The notes: generated by a model from the letters alone, not told the origin. Shown: positions 51,968 through 61,753, counted from the stretch's first letter. The stretch is 64,000 nt of DNA from Methylomicrobium sp051061015 (GCA_051061015.1 JBPFEG010000055.1:1-64000), one strand, 5' to 3'. Made by a program: numbers and translations.

Positions 51968-52993
51968 ATGCGCCCTTCCTTTTATAAAAGCCCCTTTTTT
52001 ATTATCACGCTTTTCCTGATCGCGGCAGCTGGTGGCCTATTTTACTGGCTGAAAACCGTCCACCCGTTCGAAACCACCGACAACGCCTATCTGAAGTCGC
52101 ATATCGGTCTGATCAGTCCGAAGGAGTCCGGCTACGTGAAGGAAGTCCTGTTCGAAGAAAACCAGAAAGTCAGGCCCGGCGATACGCTTGTCATAATCGA
52201 TAATCATGACTTCCTCGCCAAGGTCGCCCAGGCCGAAGCGCAAGTGATGCTCGAAATGGCCAGTGCGCAGACTCTGGAAACCGACAAACGGACACAGAGC
52301 GCGATGATCCGCCAGGAACAGGCCAATATCGCCGCCTCGGAGGCCGGCGTTGAAAAATCGGTGAAGGATCTGAACCGCTTCAGCAATCTGGCCGCCGAAG
52401 GCGCCATCTCGGCCCAGACCCGCGATACCGCAGAATCGGCCTATAAGCAGGCCAAAGCCGAGCGGGACAAATATGTGTCGACCCGGCAGGAAGCCGAAAG
52501 CCGCTTGTCCTCGCTAGATGCCCGCATCGAAGAAGCGAAGGCCCGCCTGAAGGCGGCGCAGGCGGCGCTGGAACTGGCCAAGATCGACCTGTTCAATACC
52601 CATATTACCGCGCCGTTCGAAGGTATTATCGGCAACCGCAGCGTGCAGGTCGGACAACTGGTGCAGCCGGGCAACGCACTCGCCTACCTGATCCCCGCTA
52701 ATGGGCTCTTCATTGAAGCTAATTTCAAGGAGACTCAGATTGCCCGCATGAAGCCCGGACAGCCGGTTGAAATCCAGGTCGACGCGCTGCCCGGACGCGT
52801 CTTCGAGGGCATCGTTGACAGCTTTGCGCCCGCCTCCGGCTCCGAATTCAGCCTGCTGCCCCCGGAAAATGCCACCGGTAATTTCACCAAGATCGTGCGC
52901 CGGGTTCCGGTGAAAATTAAATTCCGTCCGGACACAGACTTTGCCAATCTCAGGCCGGGGCTGTCGACCACGGTCAAGGTCAGAGTGCGGTAA
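51968..52993 (+). CDS. HlyD/EmrA-family periplasmic adaptor
   Basis: 341 residues. One N-terminal membrane anchor (IITLFLIAAAGGLFYWLKTV, residues about 12-30), then a lipoyl/barrel-sandwich region (TTDNAYLKSHIGLISPKESG), a long coiled-coil hairpin (residues about 80-205, with QAEAQVMLEMASAQTLETDK and AKARLKAAQAALELAKIDL), and a closing beta-barrel domain with LVQPGNALAYLIP. The TTDNAY block is typical of EmrA. It links the inner-membrane EmrB-like pump to the outer channel. emrB follows 6 bases after its stop. Confidence 0.93.
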   Translation: MRPSFYKSPFFIITLFLIAAAGGLFYWLKTVHPFETTDNAYLKSHIGLISPKESGYVKEVLFEENQKVRPGDTLVIIDNHDFLAKVAQAEAQVMLEMASAQTLETDKRTQSAMIRQEQANIAASEAGVEKSVKDLNRFSNLAAEGAISAQTRDTAESAYKQAKAERDKYVSTRQEAESRLSSLDARIEEAKARLKAAQAALELAKIDLFNTHITAPFEGIIGNRSVQVGQLVQPGNALAYLIPANGLFIEANFKETQIARMKPGQPVEIQVDALPGRVFEGIVDSFAPASGSEFSLLPPENATGNFTKIVRRVPVKIKFRPDTDFANLRPGLSTTVKVRVR

Positions 52994-52999
52994 TCGACC

Positions 53000-54622
53000 A
53001 TGTCTGTCGATGAATCGCTGGCAACGCGTCCGAAACCCATTCCTGATGCACCGGCGGCAATCAACATCGCCACCGAACCAGATGGCGAACTGACGACCCA
53101 GCAATGGATCGGCTTCATCGCGATGGTCTTCGGCATTTTCATGGCGATTCTGGACATCCAGATCGTCGCAAGTTCCCTGGAACAGATACAGGCCGGGCTA
53201 TCGGCGACCAAGGACGAAATCACCTGGGTGCAGACCGCCTATCTGGTCGCGGAAGTTGTGATCATCCCGCTGTCGGGCTGGCTGGCGCGCGCCTTGTCAA
53301 CGCGGATTCTATTTGTACTGTCCTGCGGCGGCTTTACTCTGATGAGCCTGTGCTGCGTACTGGCCTGGAATCTGCCGTCGATGGTAGTGTTCCGGGCTTT
53401 TCAGGGCTTGTTCGGCGGCGCGATGATACCGACCGTATTTGCGGTGATCTACACGCTGTTTCCGCCGCGCCTGCAGCAGGCGATGGTAATCGTAGTCGGT
53501 ATGGTCGTGATGGTGGCGCCGACCGCAGGCCCGGTGCTGGGCGGCTATCTGACCGAAGCTGTATCCTGGAAGGCGCTGTTTCTGATCAATCTCGTGCCGG
53601 GGGTATTGGTGTGTGTGGCAACCTGGCAGTTCGTCCGGGTCGATGAACCGGAATGGGAATTATTGAAAAAAATCGATTTCCTCGGCATCCTCTACATCGT
53701 GGTCTTTCTCGGCAGCGCGCAATTCGTGCTCGAGGAAGGCGTCAAGGAACAATGGTTCGAGAGCCGCGAGATCGTGTTTTTCACGCTCGTCGCGGTTGTC
53801 TCGGGCACTGCGATGCTTTACCGCGAGTTGACTATCGACCATCCTGTCGTCGACCTGTGGGCTTTCCGCAACCGCAACTTCGCGGTCGGCTCCGCACTCG
53901 GTTTCGTGCTCGGCATCGGCATGTTCACGCTGATGTTTCTGATGCCGGTCTATCTGGCCGCCGTGAAAGGCCTGAACAGCCTGCAGATCGGCCAGTACAT
54001 CATGGTCACCGGCCTGTTTCAGCTGTTGTCCGCCTTCGTCGCCGGCCCCTTGGCGAAACGCATCGATTCGCGATTGATGCTGGCGCTGGGCTTGTGCGGT
54101 TTTGGGCTGGGCTGCTGGATAAACGGCAACCTGACTTATGACGCCGGCTATTGGGAGTTTTTCTGGCCACAGGCGATCCGGGGCTTTTCCCTGATGTTCT
54201 GCTTTCTGCCGATCAATTCCCTGGCATTAGGCACCCTGCCGCCCGAGGAAGTTAAAAATGCCAGCGGGCTCTATAACTTAACGCGTAACCTGGGGGGAGC
54301 GATTGGACTGGCGGTCGCGAACACACTGATGATATGCCTCAACAAGGAGCATTATGCCTTACTGCGCGCGCATGTAACGCCCGGTTCGCCACAGACGCAA
54401 GCATTATTGGGCGGATTGCAGAAGCGTTTGGCGGACGCCGGCATGCCGGATGCTGAATCGGCAGCACTGAAACAGCTATATGGAATGGTGATGCGCGAAG
54501 CCGAAGTGCTGACACTGAATACGATGTTTCATATTCTGGCTCTGGTGATTTTTTTCGCGTTATTGCTGATGCCGTGGGTCAACAAAGTTTCCGCTGACAG
54601 CGGAGCAAGCGGCGGACATTGA
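53000..54622 (+). CDS. DHA2/EmrB-family multidrug exporter
   Basis: 540 residues with fourteen predicted membrane segments from about residue 35. MAILDIQIVASSLEQIQAGL is the DHA2 family opening; the antiporter motif region includes AFQGLFGGAMIPTVFAVIYTLFP and VMVAPTAGPVLGGYLTEA. It exports toxic compounds by proton antiport. The gene order adaptor-pump with divergent TetR and outer-membrane factor makes a self-contained four-gene efflux module. Confidence 0.93.
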   Translation: MSVDESLATRPKPIPDAPAAINIATEPDGELTTQQWIGFIAMVFGIFMAILDIQIVASSLEQIQAGLSATKDEITWVQTAYLVAEVVIIPLSGWLARALSTRILFVLSCGGFTLMSLCCVLAWNLPSMVVFRAFQGLFGGAMIPTVFAVIYTLFPPRLQQAMVIVVGMVVMVAPTAGPVLGGYLTEAVSWKALFLINLVPGVLVCVATWQFVRVDEPEWELLKKIDFLGILYIVVFLGSAQFVLEEGVKEQWFESREIVFFTLVAVVSGTAMLYRELTIDHPVVDLWAFRNRNFAVGSALGFVLGIGMFTLMFLMPVYLAAVKGLNSLQIGQYIMVTGLFQLLSAFVAGPLAKRIDSRLMLALGLCGFGLGCWINGNLTYDAGYWEFFWPQAIRGFSLMFCFLPINSLALGTLPPEEVKNASGLYNLTRNLGGAIGLAVANTLMICLNKEHYALLRAHVTPGSPQTQALLGGLQKRLADAGMPDAESAALKQLYGMVMREAEVLTLNTMFHILALVIFFALLLMPWVNKVSADSGASGGH

Positions 54623-54727
54623 TGAAAAGTCGCAAACCTGAGATACCAGGTTTTGAAAAAAGATAGGGAGTGAGCCAATTACCATATCGGGAAGCGCGAA
54701 GCCCCCCGATAAGGTTTCAAGCAAAGA

Positions 54728-55114
54728 TTAGAGCAGGTCTTTCAGCGCGTTGAAAGCTTGCAATCCTTGTCTCAGATGTTGCTCGGCTTCTGGAATATTG
54801 CCGGCTTGGGCCGCGCTGCGAGCGGCTTTCAAATGGTTGTTGGCGCGAGAACGGGCGATATCCACCTTGTCGTTCGCATTGATTTCCTTGCTCATATCCA
54901 GTGCTTCTTTAGCTTGACTGGCGATGGTTTTGGCATCTCCGCCGGTGGTCGCTGAAGCCAGAGCCACTTCGATTTTCTTAACGGTCAGATCAATCGCCTC
55001 TTTCGGTGCATACACGATTCTGCCTTCAGAAGCTTCCGCCATTGCAGAGGTTGAGAAAACACCCATGGAAGCGCCGACCAGTGCAGCAAGTGCGATTTTT
55101 TTCAAGATTTTCAT
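54728..55114 (-). CDS. Small secreted alpha-helical protein
   Basis: 128 residues. A clear signal peptide (MKILKKIALAALVGASMGVF, cut after SAMA) sends it to the periplasm. The mature part is Ala-rich and predicted helical (VALASATTGGDAKTIASQAKEAL and LKAARSAAQAGNIPEAEQHLRQGL), resembling a small helical-bundle protein. I do not recognise a named family. It stands alone between the convergent efflux gene and hemL on the same strand. Confidence 0.75.
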   Translation of the reverse strand: MKILKKIALAALVGASMGVFSTSAMAEASEGRIVYAPKEAIDLTVKKIEVALASATTGGDAKTIASQAKEALDMSKEINANDKVDIARSRANNHLKAARSAAQAGNIPEAEQHLRQGLQAFNALKDLL

Positions 55115-55326
55115 ATTAGTAGAGTCCTCTGTTTCTTGTTATTTGATTTTTTTATCAATCAGTAACGATTTTGTAACGGTAAATAAAGTACCGGCGCGAA
55201 TTCTACCACAGTTTATAATTTTTTTAACAAGCCCTTGCGCAAGTTGGTCAATGCGGCAAGCGCAATCCTTCGCAGGATCACGATCACGCCCGACAGCAAA
55301 GGCTCGAAAAACAGGTCTACAGGCGT

Positions 55327-56607
55327 TTACAGTGCCTTGAAGCAGAGCGCGGCTTTTTCGAGCGTGCCGCTCAATTCCCGCTCGCCGTGCGCCGCCGACA
55401 CAAAGCCCGCCTCGAATGCCGAAGGGGCGAGATAGACACCTTCGGCCAGCATCGCATGGAAGAAACGCTTGAAGCGGTCCTGATCGCATTGCATCACGTC
55501 CGCGAAACGACTTACCTTGTCTTTTTCGGTGAAGAACAGTCCGAACATCCCTCCGACTGCATTGGTCGTGAAGCCGATCCCGGCCTGATCCGCCAACGCC
55601 TGCAGGCCGCTCATCAGCCGTTCGGTCTTGGCGCCGAGCTCGTCGTAAAAACCCGGTTTTTCGATCAGCTCGAGCGTCGCAAGACCTGCCGCCATCGCGA
55701 CCGGATTGCCGGACAAGGTGCCCGCCTGATAGACGGGACCGGCCGGCGCCAGGAACTCCATGATCTTGCGGCTGCCGCCGAAAGCGCCGACCGGCATCCC
55801 ACCGCCGATCACCTTGCCGAGCGTGGTCAGGTCAGGCTTGATACCGTAGAGGCCCTGCGCACCCTGCAAACCGACCCGGAAGCCGGTCATTACTTCGTCG
55901 AAGATCAGCACACTGCCGTATTGATCGCAGACTTTCCGGAGCGTTTCGAGAAAGCCAGGCACCGGTGGGATACAATTCATATTGCCCGCCACCGGCTCGA
56001 CGATCACGCAGGCAATCTCTTCGCCGATCTGCGCGAACAGATCGGCAACTCCGTCACTGTCGTTGTAGGTCAACGTGATCGTGTTTTCCGCGACCGCGGC
56101 CGGCACGCCCGGCGAACTCGGGACCCCGAAGGTCAATGCGCCCGAGCCTGCCTTCACTAGCAGCGCATCGGAATGGCCGTGATAGCAGCCCTCGAATTTG
56201 ACGATCTTGTCGCGCCCGGCATAGCCTCGAGCCAGACGGATCGCGCTCATCGTCGCCTCGGTGCCGGAGCTGACCATCCGGACCAGTTCGATCGAAGGCA
56301 GCAGATCGATCACTTTTTGCGCCATGCGCGTCTCGATTTCGGTCGGCGCGCCGAAACTGAGCCCCTTTTCGGCCGCCGCCTTGACCGCCGCGATCACATA
56401 GGGGTGCGCATGCCCCAGCACCATCGGCCCCCAGGAGCCGACATAATCGATGTAGGCCCTGCCTTCGCAATCATAGACATAAGCGCCCTGTGCCCAATCG
56501 ATAAACACCGGCGTGCCGCCGACGCCGCTGAACGAACGCACCGGCGAATTGACGCCGCCCGGAATCACACGTTTTGCTTCTGAAAAAAGGGTTGCTGCTT
56601 CTGTCAT
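55327..56607 (-). CDS. hemL: Glutamate-1-semialdehyde 2,1-aminomutase
   Basis: Converts glutamate-1-semialdehyde to 5-aminolevulinate, the entry to tetrapyrrole synthesis in this class. 426 residues. The opening TLFSEAKRVIPGGVNSPVRSF and the block YIDYVGSWGPMVLGHAHP are diagnostic; the PLP lysine lies in TTLGKVIGGGMPVGAFGG. I chose the ATG at 56607 (MTEAATLFSE); the frame is open to 56676, but those residues are unlike the family. It is divergent from the 4.5S RNA gene. Confidence 0.96.
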   Translation of the reverse strand: MTEAATLFSEAKRVIPGGVNSPVRSFSGVGGTPVFIDWAQGAYVYDCEGRAYIDYVGSWGPMVLGHAHPYVIAAVKAAAEKGLSFGAPTEIETRMAQKVIDLLPSIELVRMVSSGTEATMSAIRLARGYAGRDKIVKFEGCYHGHSDALLVKAGSGALTFGVPSSPGVPAAVAENTITLTYNDSDGVADLFAQIGEEIACVIVEPVAGNMNCIPPVPGFLETLRKVCDQYGSVLIFDEVMTGFRVGLQGAQGLYGIKPDLTTLGKVIGGGMPVGAFGGSRKIMEFLAPAGPVYQAGTLSGNPVAMAAGLATLELIEKPGFYDELGAKTERLMSGLQALADQAGIGFTTNAVGGMFGLFFTEKDKVSRFADVMQCDQDRFKRFFHAMLAEGVYLAPSAFEAGFVSAAHGERELSGTLEKAALCFKAL

Positions 56608-56781
56608 ATTGATCGATTTGAAGTTGATATATAAGAGCTTTACGAATCTGTTAACTTTAACATGATTAGCCTGCACCGTGACCGCCGATTCAGGAGGAAG
56701 GAAAAATTATTTCAACATAACTTGCTTTTTTTGCCGATCCCAAAGATAATAGCCGACTCACAGCCGCTAAGGCTGAATTAT

Positions 56782-56891
56782 GGTAATCGTATCGGTCCTC
56801 TCGCAACGATACGCTGTAAACCCCGCCAGGTCCGGAAGGAAGCAACGGTAGCAGCAGATTCGTGTGCCGGGATGTGGCTGGTACGGTTACC
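56782..56891 (+). ncRNA. ffs: Signal recognition particle 4.5S RNA
   Basis: The conserved SRP core CAGGTCCGGAAGGAAGCA is present at about 56827-56844 with GTGTGCCGGGATGT on the 3' side. The ends GGTAATCGTA and TACGGTTACC pair to close one long stem of about 110 nucleotides, the bacterial gamma-type size. It is the RNA partner of Ffh. As in many gammaproteobacteria it lies just upstream of dnaX. Confidence 0.93.
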
Positions 56892-56926
56892 GCCCTACTC
56901 GCTTTCTATTCTTTGACGAGCCTGAA

Positions 56927-58552
56927 ATGAGTTACCAGGTTCTCGCCCGCAAATGGCGCCCGCATAATTTTTCCGAAATCGTCGGCCAGGAACATGTCGT
57001 CAAGTCGTTGATCAACGCCTTGCAGCATGACCGTCTGCATCACGCTTATCTGTTCACAGGCACCCGTGGCGTCGGCAAAACCACGCTGGCCCGGATTCTG
57101 GCCAAAGCTATCAACTGCGAAAATCTACAGGACTATAATCCCTGCGGCGCCTGCAAAGTCTGCCGCGATGTCGATGAAGGGCGTTTTCTCGATCTGATCG
57201 AAGTCGATGCCGCCTCACGCACGAAGGTCGAAGACACCCGCGACCTGCTCGACAATGCGCAATATGCGCCGAACCAGGGCCGCTTCAAGGTCTATCTGAT
57301 CGACGAAGTGCACATGCTCTCCGGCCACAGCTTTAATGCGCTGCTGAAGACGCTCGAAGAACCGCCCGCGCATGTCAAATTTCTGCTCGCGACGACCGAC
57401 CCGCACAAGATTCCGGTCACCGTGCTGTCGCGCTGCCTGCAATTCAACCTGAAACGCTTATCGCAGGAACAGATCAGCGGGCAAATGGAATTCATCCTGA
57501 ATCAGGAAACGATCGAATTCGAACCCCCTGCCCTAAAACTATTGGCGCGCGCCGCAGACGGTAGTATGCGCGACGGCCTGAGCCTACTCGATCAGGCGAT
57601 TGTGCACGGAAACGGCAAAGTCACCAGCAACGAGGTCGGCGCGATGCTGGGCGTCATCGCACAGCAGCCGGTCGGCGATCTCCTGAATGCATTGGCCGCC
57701 CAGAACGCACCCGGCCTTTTGAAGATCATTGCCGATCTGGCCGATTTATCGCCCGATTTTAGCGGTATATTGAGCCAATTGCTGCAGGCCCTGCATGCGG
57801 TCGCGGTACTACAACAGGCGCCGGTCCATATCGATTCGGGACTCGACAGCGAGCTGATCAAGACACTGGCCGTACAATTATCACCTGAAGACGTGCATCT
57901 TTATTACCAGATCGGTCTGCTTGGGCAAAAAGATCTGGATCTCGCGCCCGACCCCAGAAGCGGCTTTGAAATGACGCTGCTGCGCATGCTGGCGTTTCGA
58001 CCGGTTACGCTAAACACGACCCAAGAAACGCGCCCCCAACCAGCTGCAAAATCCGCACCAGCATCAGTGCCCTTATCGATACCTGTACAGACCCGACCCG
58101 CACCCGAAACTGCTGCTGCACGCCAGCCGGTTCGCGAGGAGCCTCACGTACCGCCGGCCACCCAGCCTTTGCTGGTAACCAACGACTGGCCGGAGATGAT
58201 CTCCGCGATGCGCCTTGAAAGCATTACCAAACAGCTGGCGCAGCAATGCGCCTTGCAATCGATCGACGATCACACCTGCACACTGCTGCTCGATCCGGCG
58301 TTTCAGACCATGCTGTCGCCCATGCGCACCGAAAAGCTGCAAACCGCGCTGCGCACTTTGCTCGGCAAATCGGTCAAACTAACGATCCTGATCGAAAAAC
58401 CGACGACTGCGACGCCGGCCGAACAGCTCATCAAGCAGCGTGAAGACCAGCAGCAGGCCGCCGTCGACGCGATCGAAGCGGATCAAAACATTAAGGCGCT
58501 CAAAGAGCATTTCGGCGCCCGGGTCATTCCCGGCACCATTGAACCCGTTTAA
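56927..58552 (+). CDS. dnaX: DNA polymerase III subunit tau/gamma
   Basis: Clamp-loader ATPase, 541 residues. MSYQVLARKWRPHNFSEIVG opens the protein; the Walker A region is TGTRGVGKTTLARILAKAI, the zinc-binding loop is CGACKVCRDVDEG, and Walker B is LIDEVHMLS. Domain V, which contacts the polymerase, starts after a Pro-rich linker near residue 370. The reading frame is open upstream to 56864, but that part overlaps the 4.5S RNA, so the ATG at 56927 is used. Immediately followed by ybaB. Confidence 0.96.
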   Translation: MSYQVLARKWRPHNFSEIVGQEHVVKSLINALQHDRLHHAYLFTGTRGVGKTTLARILAKAINCENLQDYNPCGACKVCRDVDEGRFLDLIEVDAASRTKVEDTRDLLDNAQYAPNQGRFKVYLIDEVHMLSGHSFNALLKTLEEPPAHVKFLLATTDPHKIPVTVLSRCLQFNLKRLSQEQISGQMEFILNQETIEFEPPALKLLARAADGSMRDGLSLLDQAIVHGNGKVTSNEVGAMLGVIAQQPVGDLLNALAAQNAPGLLKIIADLADLSPDFSGILSQLLQALHAVAVLQQAPVHIDSGLDSELIKTLAVQLSPEDVHLYYQIGLLGQKDLDLAPDPRSGFEMTLLRMLAFRPVTLNTTQETRPQPAAKSAPASVPLSIPVQTRPAPETAAARQPVREEPHVPPATQPLLVTNDWPEMISAMRLESITKQLAQQCALQSIDDHTCTLLLDPAFQTMLSPMRTEKLQTALRTLLGKSVKLTILIEKPTTATPAEQLIKQREDQQQAAVDAIEADQNIKALKEHFGARVIPGTIEPV

Positions 58553-58567
58553 TCCAGGAGAATACTC

Positions 58568-58891
58568 ATGAAAAACCCTCTCGGCAGCATCATGCAGCAA
58601 GCCCAGAAAATGCAGGAAGATTTCAAACGCGCACAGGAAGAAATCGAAGCAATGGAAGTGACCGGCCAAGCCGGGGGCGGCTTGGTCACCATTCTGATGA
58701 CCGGCAAGCGCGAAGCGCGCAAGGTCTCGATCGACCCCTCACTGATCGGCGACGATAAGGATATGCTCGAAGATCTCGTTGCCGGCGCGATCAATGACGC
58801 GGTCAACAAAGTCGCGAAAATGAAAAAAGAAAAAATGGCCGAAATAACCGCAGGGCTGCCTTTGCCTCCCGGCTTTCAAATGCCGTTCTGA
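58568..58891 (+). CDS. ybaB: YbaB/EbfC nucleoid-associated protein
   Basis: 107 residues; MKNPLGSIMQQAQKMQEDFK and AGGGLVTILMTGKREARKVSIDPSL match the family. It binds DNA as a dimer. It lies 15 bases after dnaX, with a CAGGAG ribosome site before its ATG, and 2 bases before recR, the conserved dnaX-ybaB-recR order. Confidence 0.96.
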   Translation: MKNPLGSIMQQAQKMQEDFKRAQEEIEAMEVTGQAGGGLVTILMTGKREARKVSIDPSLIGDDKDMLEDLVAGAINDAVNKVAKMKKEKMAEITAGLPLPPGFQMPF

Positions 58892-58893
58892 GC

Positions 58894-59490
58894 ATGCGCG
58901 ATACCGGCCTGTTGGGCCGCCTGATCCAGCACCTGCGCTGCCTGCCCGGCGTCGGCCCGAAGACCGCCCAGCGCATGGCATTCCATCTGCTGCAAAAAGA
59001 CCGGGAAGGCGCCCGCACATTGGCCGAAACCTTGCTGCAGGCGATCGATAATATTGGCCAATGCAGCCATTGCCGGACCCTGACCGAACAGCCGCTCTGC
59101 GACATCTGCGCGGACCCGGCCCGCGACAAATCAATCCTCTGCATCGTCGAAAATCCCTCCGACGTCTGGATCATCGAACAGGCGACCGTCTTCAAGGGAC
59201 TTTATTTTGTATTGCACGGCCGCCTATCGCCGCTGGACGGAATCGGCCCCGGTGAACTTGGCCTCGATCAGCTCGAACAACAGCTGGCTGCCGGGCAGAT
59301 CAAAGAACTGGTGCTCGCGACCAACTCGACCGTCGAAGGCGAAGCCACCGCGTTTTTCATCGGCGAACTCGCCCGCAAACATCATGTCCAGGCCAGCCGC
59401 ATCGCGCACGGCGTGCCGATGGGCGGCGAACTTGAATTCATCGACAGCGGCACGTTGCTTCATGCGTTTAACGGGCGCAGGACCATTTAA
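58894..59490 (+). CDS. recR: Recombination protein RecR
   Basis: 198 residues acting in RecFOR gap repair. An HhH segment (LRCLPGVGPKTAQRMAFHLL), a four-cysteine zinc finger (CSHCRTLTEQPLCDIC), and a Toprim domain (ILCIVENPSDVWIIE) occur in order. Start 2 bases after the ybaB stop. Confidence 0.97.
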   Translation: MRDTGLLGRLIQHLRCLPGVGPKTAQRMAFHLLQKDREGARTLAETLLQAIDNIGQCSHCRTLTEQPLCDICADPARDKSILCIVENPSDVWIIEQATVFKGLYFVLHGRLSPLDGIGPGELGLDQLEQQLAAGQIKELVLATNSTVEGEATAFFIGELARKHHVQASRIAHGVPMGGELEFIDSGTLLHAFNGRRTI

Positions 59491-59643
59491 CGGCCACATA
59501 CATTTTTCTCCACCTCCCTTTCATAGGCGATTTAAACCGCCCTTGTAATCTTCAGTTCGGTATAAAATGCGCTATCCGATGCATTTTCTCCATCTGTATC
59601 GGCCCGTGATTTTTATTTCACTCCAGGCACAAGGCAAATACAT

Positions 59644-59982
59644 ATGACGAATTGCTTATTCTGCAAAATGGTCGCCGGCGACATCAAACCGGACGTGGTT
59701 TATGAAGACGACACCGTGATGGCGTTCCGGGACATCAATCCGCAAGCCCCTGTCCACATTCTCGTAATCCCGAAACAACACATCGCCACACTGAACGAGC
59801 TAGACGATCCCCTTCTGGGCGGACGGCTGTTGGAAACCGCAGTCAAACTGGCCGAACAGGAAGGGATCGCGGAAGAAGGCTACAGAGCATTATTCAACTG
59901 CAACCGGAACGGCGGCCAGGCGGTCTACCATTTACATCTACATGTGCTGGGAGGACGAGCCTTGCATTGGCCTCCGGGCTAA
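59644..59982 (+). CDS. hinT: HIT-family nucleotide hydrolase HinT
   Basis: 112 residues; a purine nucleoside phosphoramidase-like HIT protein. CLFCKMVAGDIKPDVVYEDD is the usual opening and the catalytic triad is HLHLHVLGG near the C-terminus. It stands after recR with a 153-base gap on the same strand. Confidence 0.95.
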   Translation: MTNCLFCKMVAGDIKPDVVYEDDTVMAFRDINPQAPVHILVIPKQHIATLNELDDPLLGGRLLETAVKLAEQEGIAEEGYRALFNCNRNGGQAVYHLHLHVLGGRALHWPPG

Positions 59983-60048
59983 ATAGCGCGCTCTCTCCTT
60001 TAGCCGCCTCGCGCAGGGAGACGTTGACTTAATGAGAAGGAAAACAAC

Positions 60049-60462
60049 ATGAATCCTGTCGTTCATTTTGAAATGCCGTACGACAATCGGGATCGGATGG
60101 CGAAATTTTATGAGTCGGCATTCGGCTGGCAGACGCAGAGGCTGGGTGAAGAAATGGGCAATTATGTGCTGGCTACCACTACTGAAACCGACGAAAACGG
60201 CCCGAAAAAGCCCGGCGCGATCAATGGCGGTTTTTATGCCAAACAGCCCGACTGGCCCGCGCAACACCCGTCAGTCGTGATCGCTGTGGACAATATTCAA
60301 GAATCGATACGGAAAGTCGCGGATGCGGGCGGCACTGTACTCGGCAAGCCGATGGAGATACCCGGCGTAGGACAATATATTTCGTTCATCGATACCGAAG
60401 GCAACCGGGGCAGCATGCTTGAGCCCATCCCACACAATTGGCATGCGCCGAAGCCGGAATAA
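60049..60462 (+). CDS. VOC-family (glyoxalase-fold) protein
   Basis: 137 residues forming one pair of beta-alpha-beta-beta-beta modules of the vicinal-oxygen-chelate superfamily: VVHFEMPYDNRDRMAKFYES and VVIAVDNIQESIRKVADAGG. Members vary widely in reaction, and no catalytic assignment is possible here. It has an AAGGAAAAC ribosome site before the ATG. Downstream DUF2797 is convergent. Confidence 0.85.
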   Translation: MNPVVHFEMPYDNRDRMAKFYESAFGWQTQRLGEEMGNYVLATTTETDENGPKKPGAINGGFYAKQPDWPAQHPSVVIAVDNIQESIRKVADAGGTVLGKPMEIPGVGQYISFIDTEGNRGSMLEPIPHNWHAPKPE

Positions 60463-60473
60463 GCCGGGTGGGC

Positions 60474-61304
60474 TTAATCGGAAAACTCGACCTCGTAGCC
60501 GGTAAACTTGCGGATATTGATCACCCCGGTGTCGAGCATCAGATACTGGCCCTTGATACCGTGCAGAACGCCCGAAACGTCCGGGTTCTTGTCCAGGTTG
60601 AACGAAGTGACCTTGACCGGGTAACGGTCGACCGGATAGCGGATATCGAGGCTTTGCGGGTCTCTCAGGAACTCGATCGACTGCTCGCCGAACCGCGCGA
60701 CAATCTCATCCAGCTCCGCCTTGCATAGCGCCCATAATCTATCCCGCTCGGCCGCCAGATCAATCGGGCTGACCTGATTCTTCAGCATCTGCTGCCAGCT
60801 GGTCTTGTCGCTGATGTGCCTGGCGAGGATCACCTCGATCAGGCCGGAGACATGGCGCGACGGCACCCGGAAGATCGGCAGGGCCTGCACCGCGCCCTGG
60901 TCGATCCAGCGCGTCGGAATTTGCGACTGCCGGGTGATGCCGACCTTGATGCCGCTCGAATTGGCGAGGTAAACGATATGCGGCTGCATGCAGAACTGCT
61001 CACCCCAGGCCGGCTCGCGGCAGGTGCCGGCCGCATAATGGCAGGCTTCCGGCTTCATGATGCACATATCGCACTGCGCCAGCTTGATGAAACAGGGATA
61101 GCAATAGCCCTGGTTGAAACTTTTTTTGGTCGCCTTGCCGCAGTGCACGCAAAAAATGTTGCCGGTGTGGCGCAACCTGATCGGCTGGCCGAGCAAAGGA
61201 TTCAACTCGACCGTCTGTTCGCCGAGCGGCAGGCGGTACTGCACCGTCTGCTCCAGCCTCGCCTGCATTTTATCCAAGGGACCCACTATTACTGCCTCAT
61301 TCAC
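60474..61304 (-). CDS. DUF2797 zinc-ribbon protein
   Basis: 276 residues. Cysteine pairs FCVHCGK, YCYPCF and CDMC form likely zinc ribbons at about residues 53-83, followed by VYLANSSGIKVGITR, a GIY-YIG-like core, with Arg and Gln after it. The family has no settled function. The gene ends 11 bases past the VOC gene on the opposite strand and its start overlaps the moaE stop by 8 bases, so it is read with moaE and moaD. Confidence 0.85.
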   Translation of the reverse strand: MNEAVIVGPLDKMQARLEQTVQYRLPLGEQTVELNPLLGQPIRLRHTGNIFCVHCGKATKKSFNQGYCYPCFIKLAQCDMCIMKPEACHYAAGTCREPAWGEQFCMQPHIVYLANSSGIKVGITRQSQIPTRWIDQGAVQALPIFRVPSRHVSGLIEVILARHISDKTSWQQMLKNQVSPIDLAAERDRLWALCKAELDEIVARFGEQSIEFLRDPQSLDIRYPVDRYPVKVTSFNLDKNPDVSGVLHGIKGQYLMLDTGVINIRKFTGYEVEFSD

Positions 61305-61752
61305 TTTTTAAATAGCCGTCGGTATTGTGCTCAACCCAGCGCTCGCCCTTGGCTTTCAACAATTCTTTTTTCCAGAACGGCGCCCGGGACTTGAGCGCCT
61401 CCATGATATGCCGGCTCGCATCAAACGCATCACCGCGGTGCGAAGTCCACACCCCGACCAATACAATCGGATCGCCCGGTAAGATGTCGCCGACCCGGTG
61501 CACGACCAGGACATCGATCACCGGCCAGCGCTCGGCCGCCTCCTGCACAATTTTTTCCAGCGCTTTTTCGGTCATACCGGGATAATGTTCCAAGGTCATG
61601 CCGGCGACATCGTCGCCTTCGTTGAAGTCGCGCATCATGCCGACAAACAGGTTCATCGCGCCGAATTTGCCGGCCATTTGTGCTGCGGCGTTTTGATAAC
61701 CGCTGGCTTCGTCCCACGGATCGAAAGGCTCGGCCGAAATTTTGACCAACAT
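61297..61752 (-). CDS. moaE: Molybdopterin synthase catalytic subunit
   Basis: Large subunit of molybdopterin synthase, inserting the dithiolene sulphurs into the pterin. 151 residues, with GAMNLFVGMMRDFNEGDD and LTLEHYPGMTEKAL-like sequence (MTLEHYPGMTEKALEKIV), then VVHRVGDILPGD and FWKKELLKAKGERWVEHN. Its start lies right after the moaD stop. Confidence 0.95.
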   Translation of the reverse strand: MLVKISAEPFDPWDEASGYQNAAAQMAGKFGAMNLFVGMMRDFNEGDDVAGMTLEHYPGMTEKALEKIVQEAAERWPVIDVLVVHRVGDILPGDPIVLVGVWTSHRGDAFDASRHIMEALKSRAPFWKKELLKAKGERWVEHNTDGYLKSE

Positions 61753-61753
61753 G

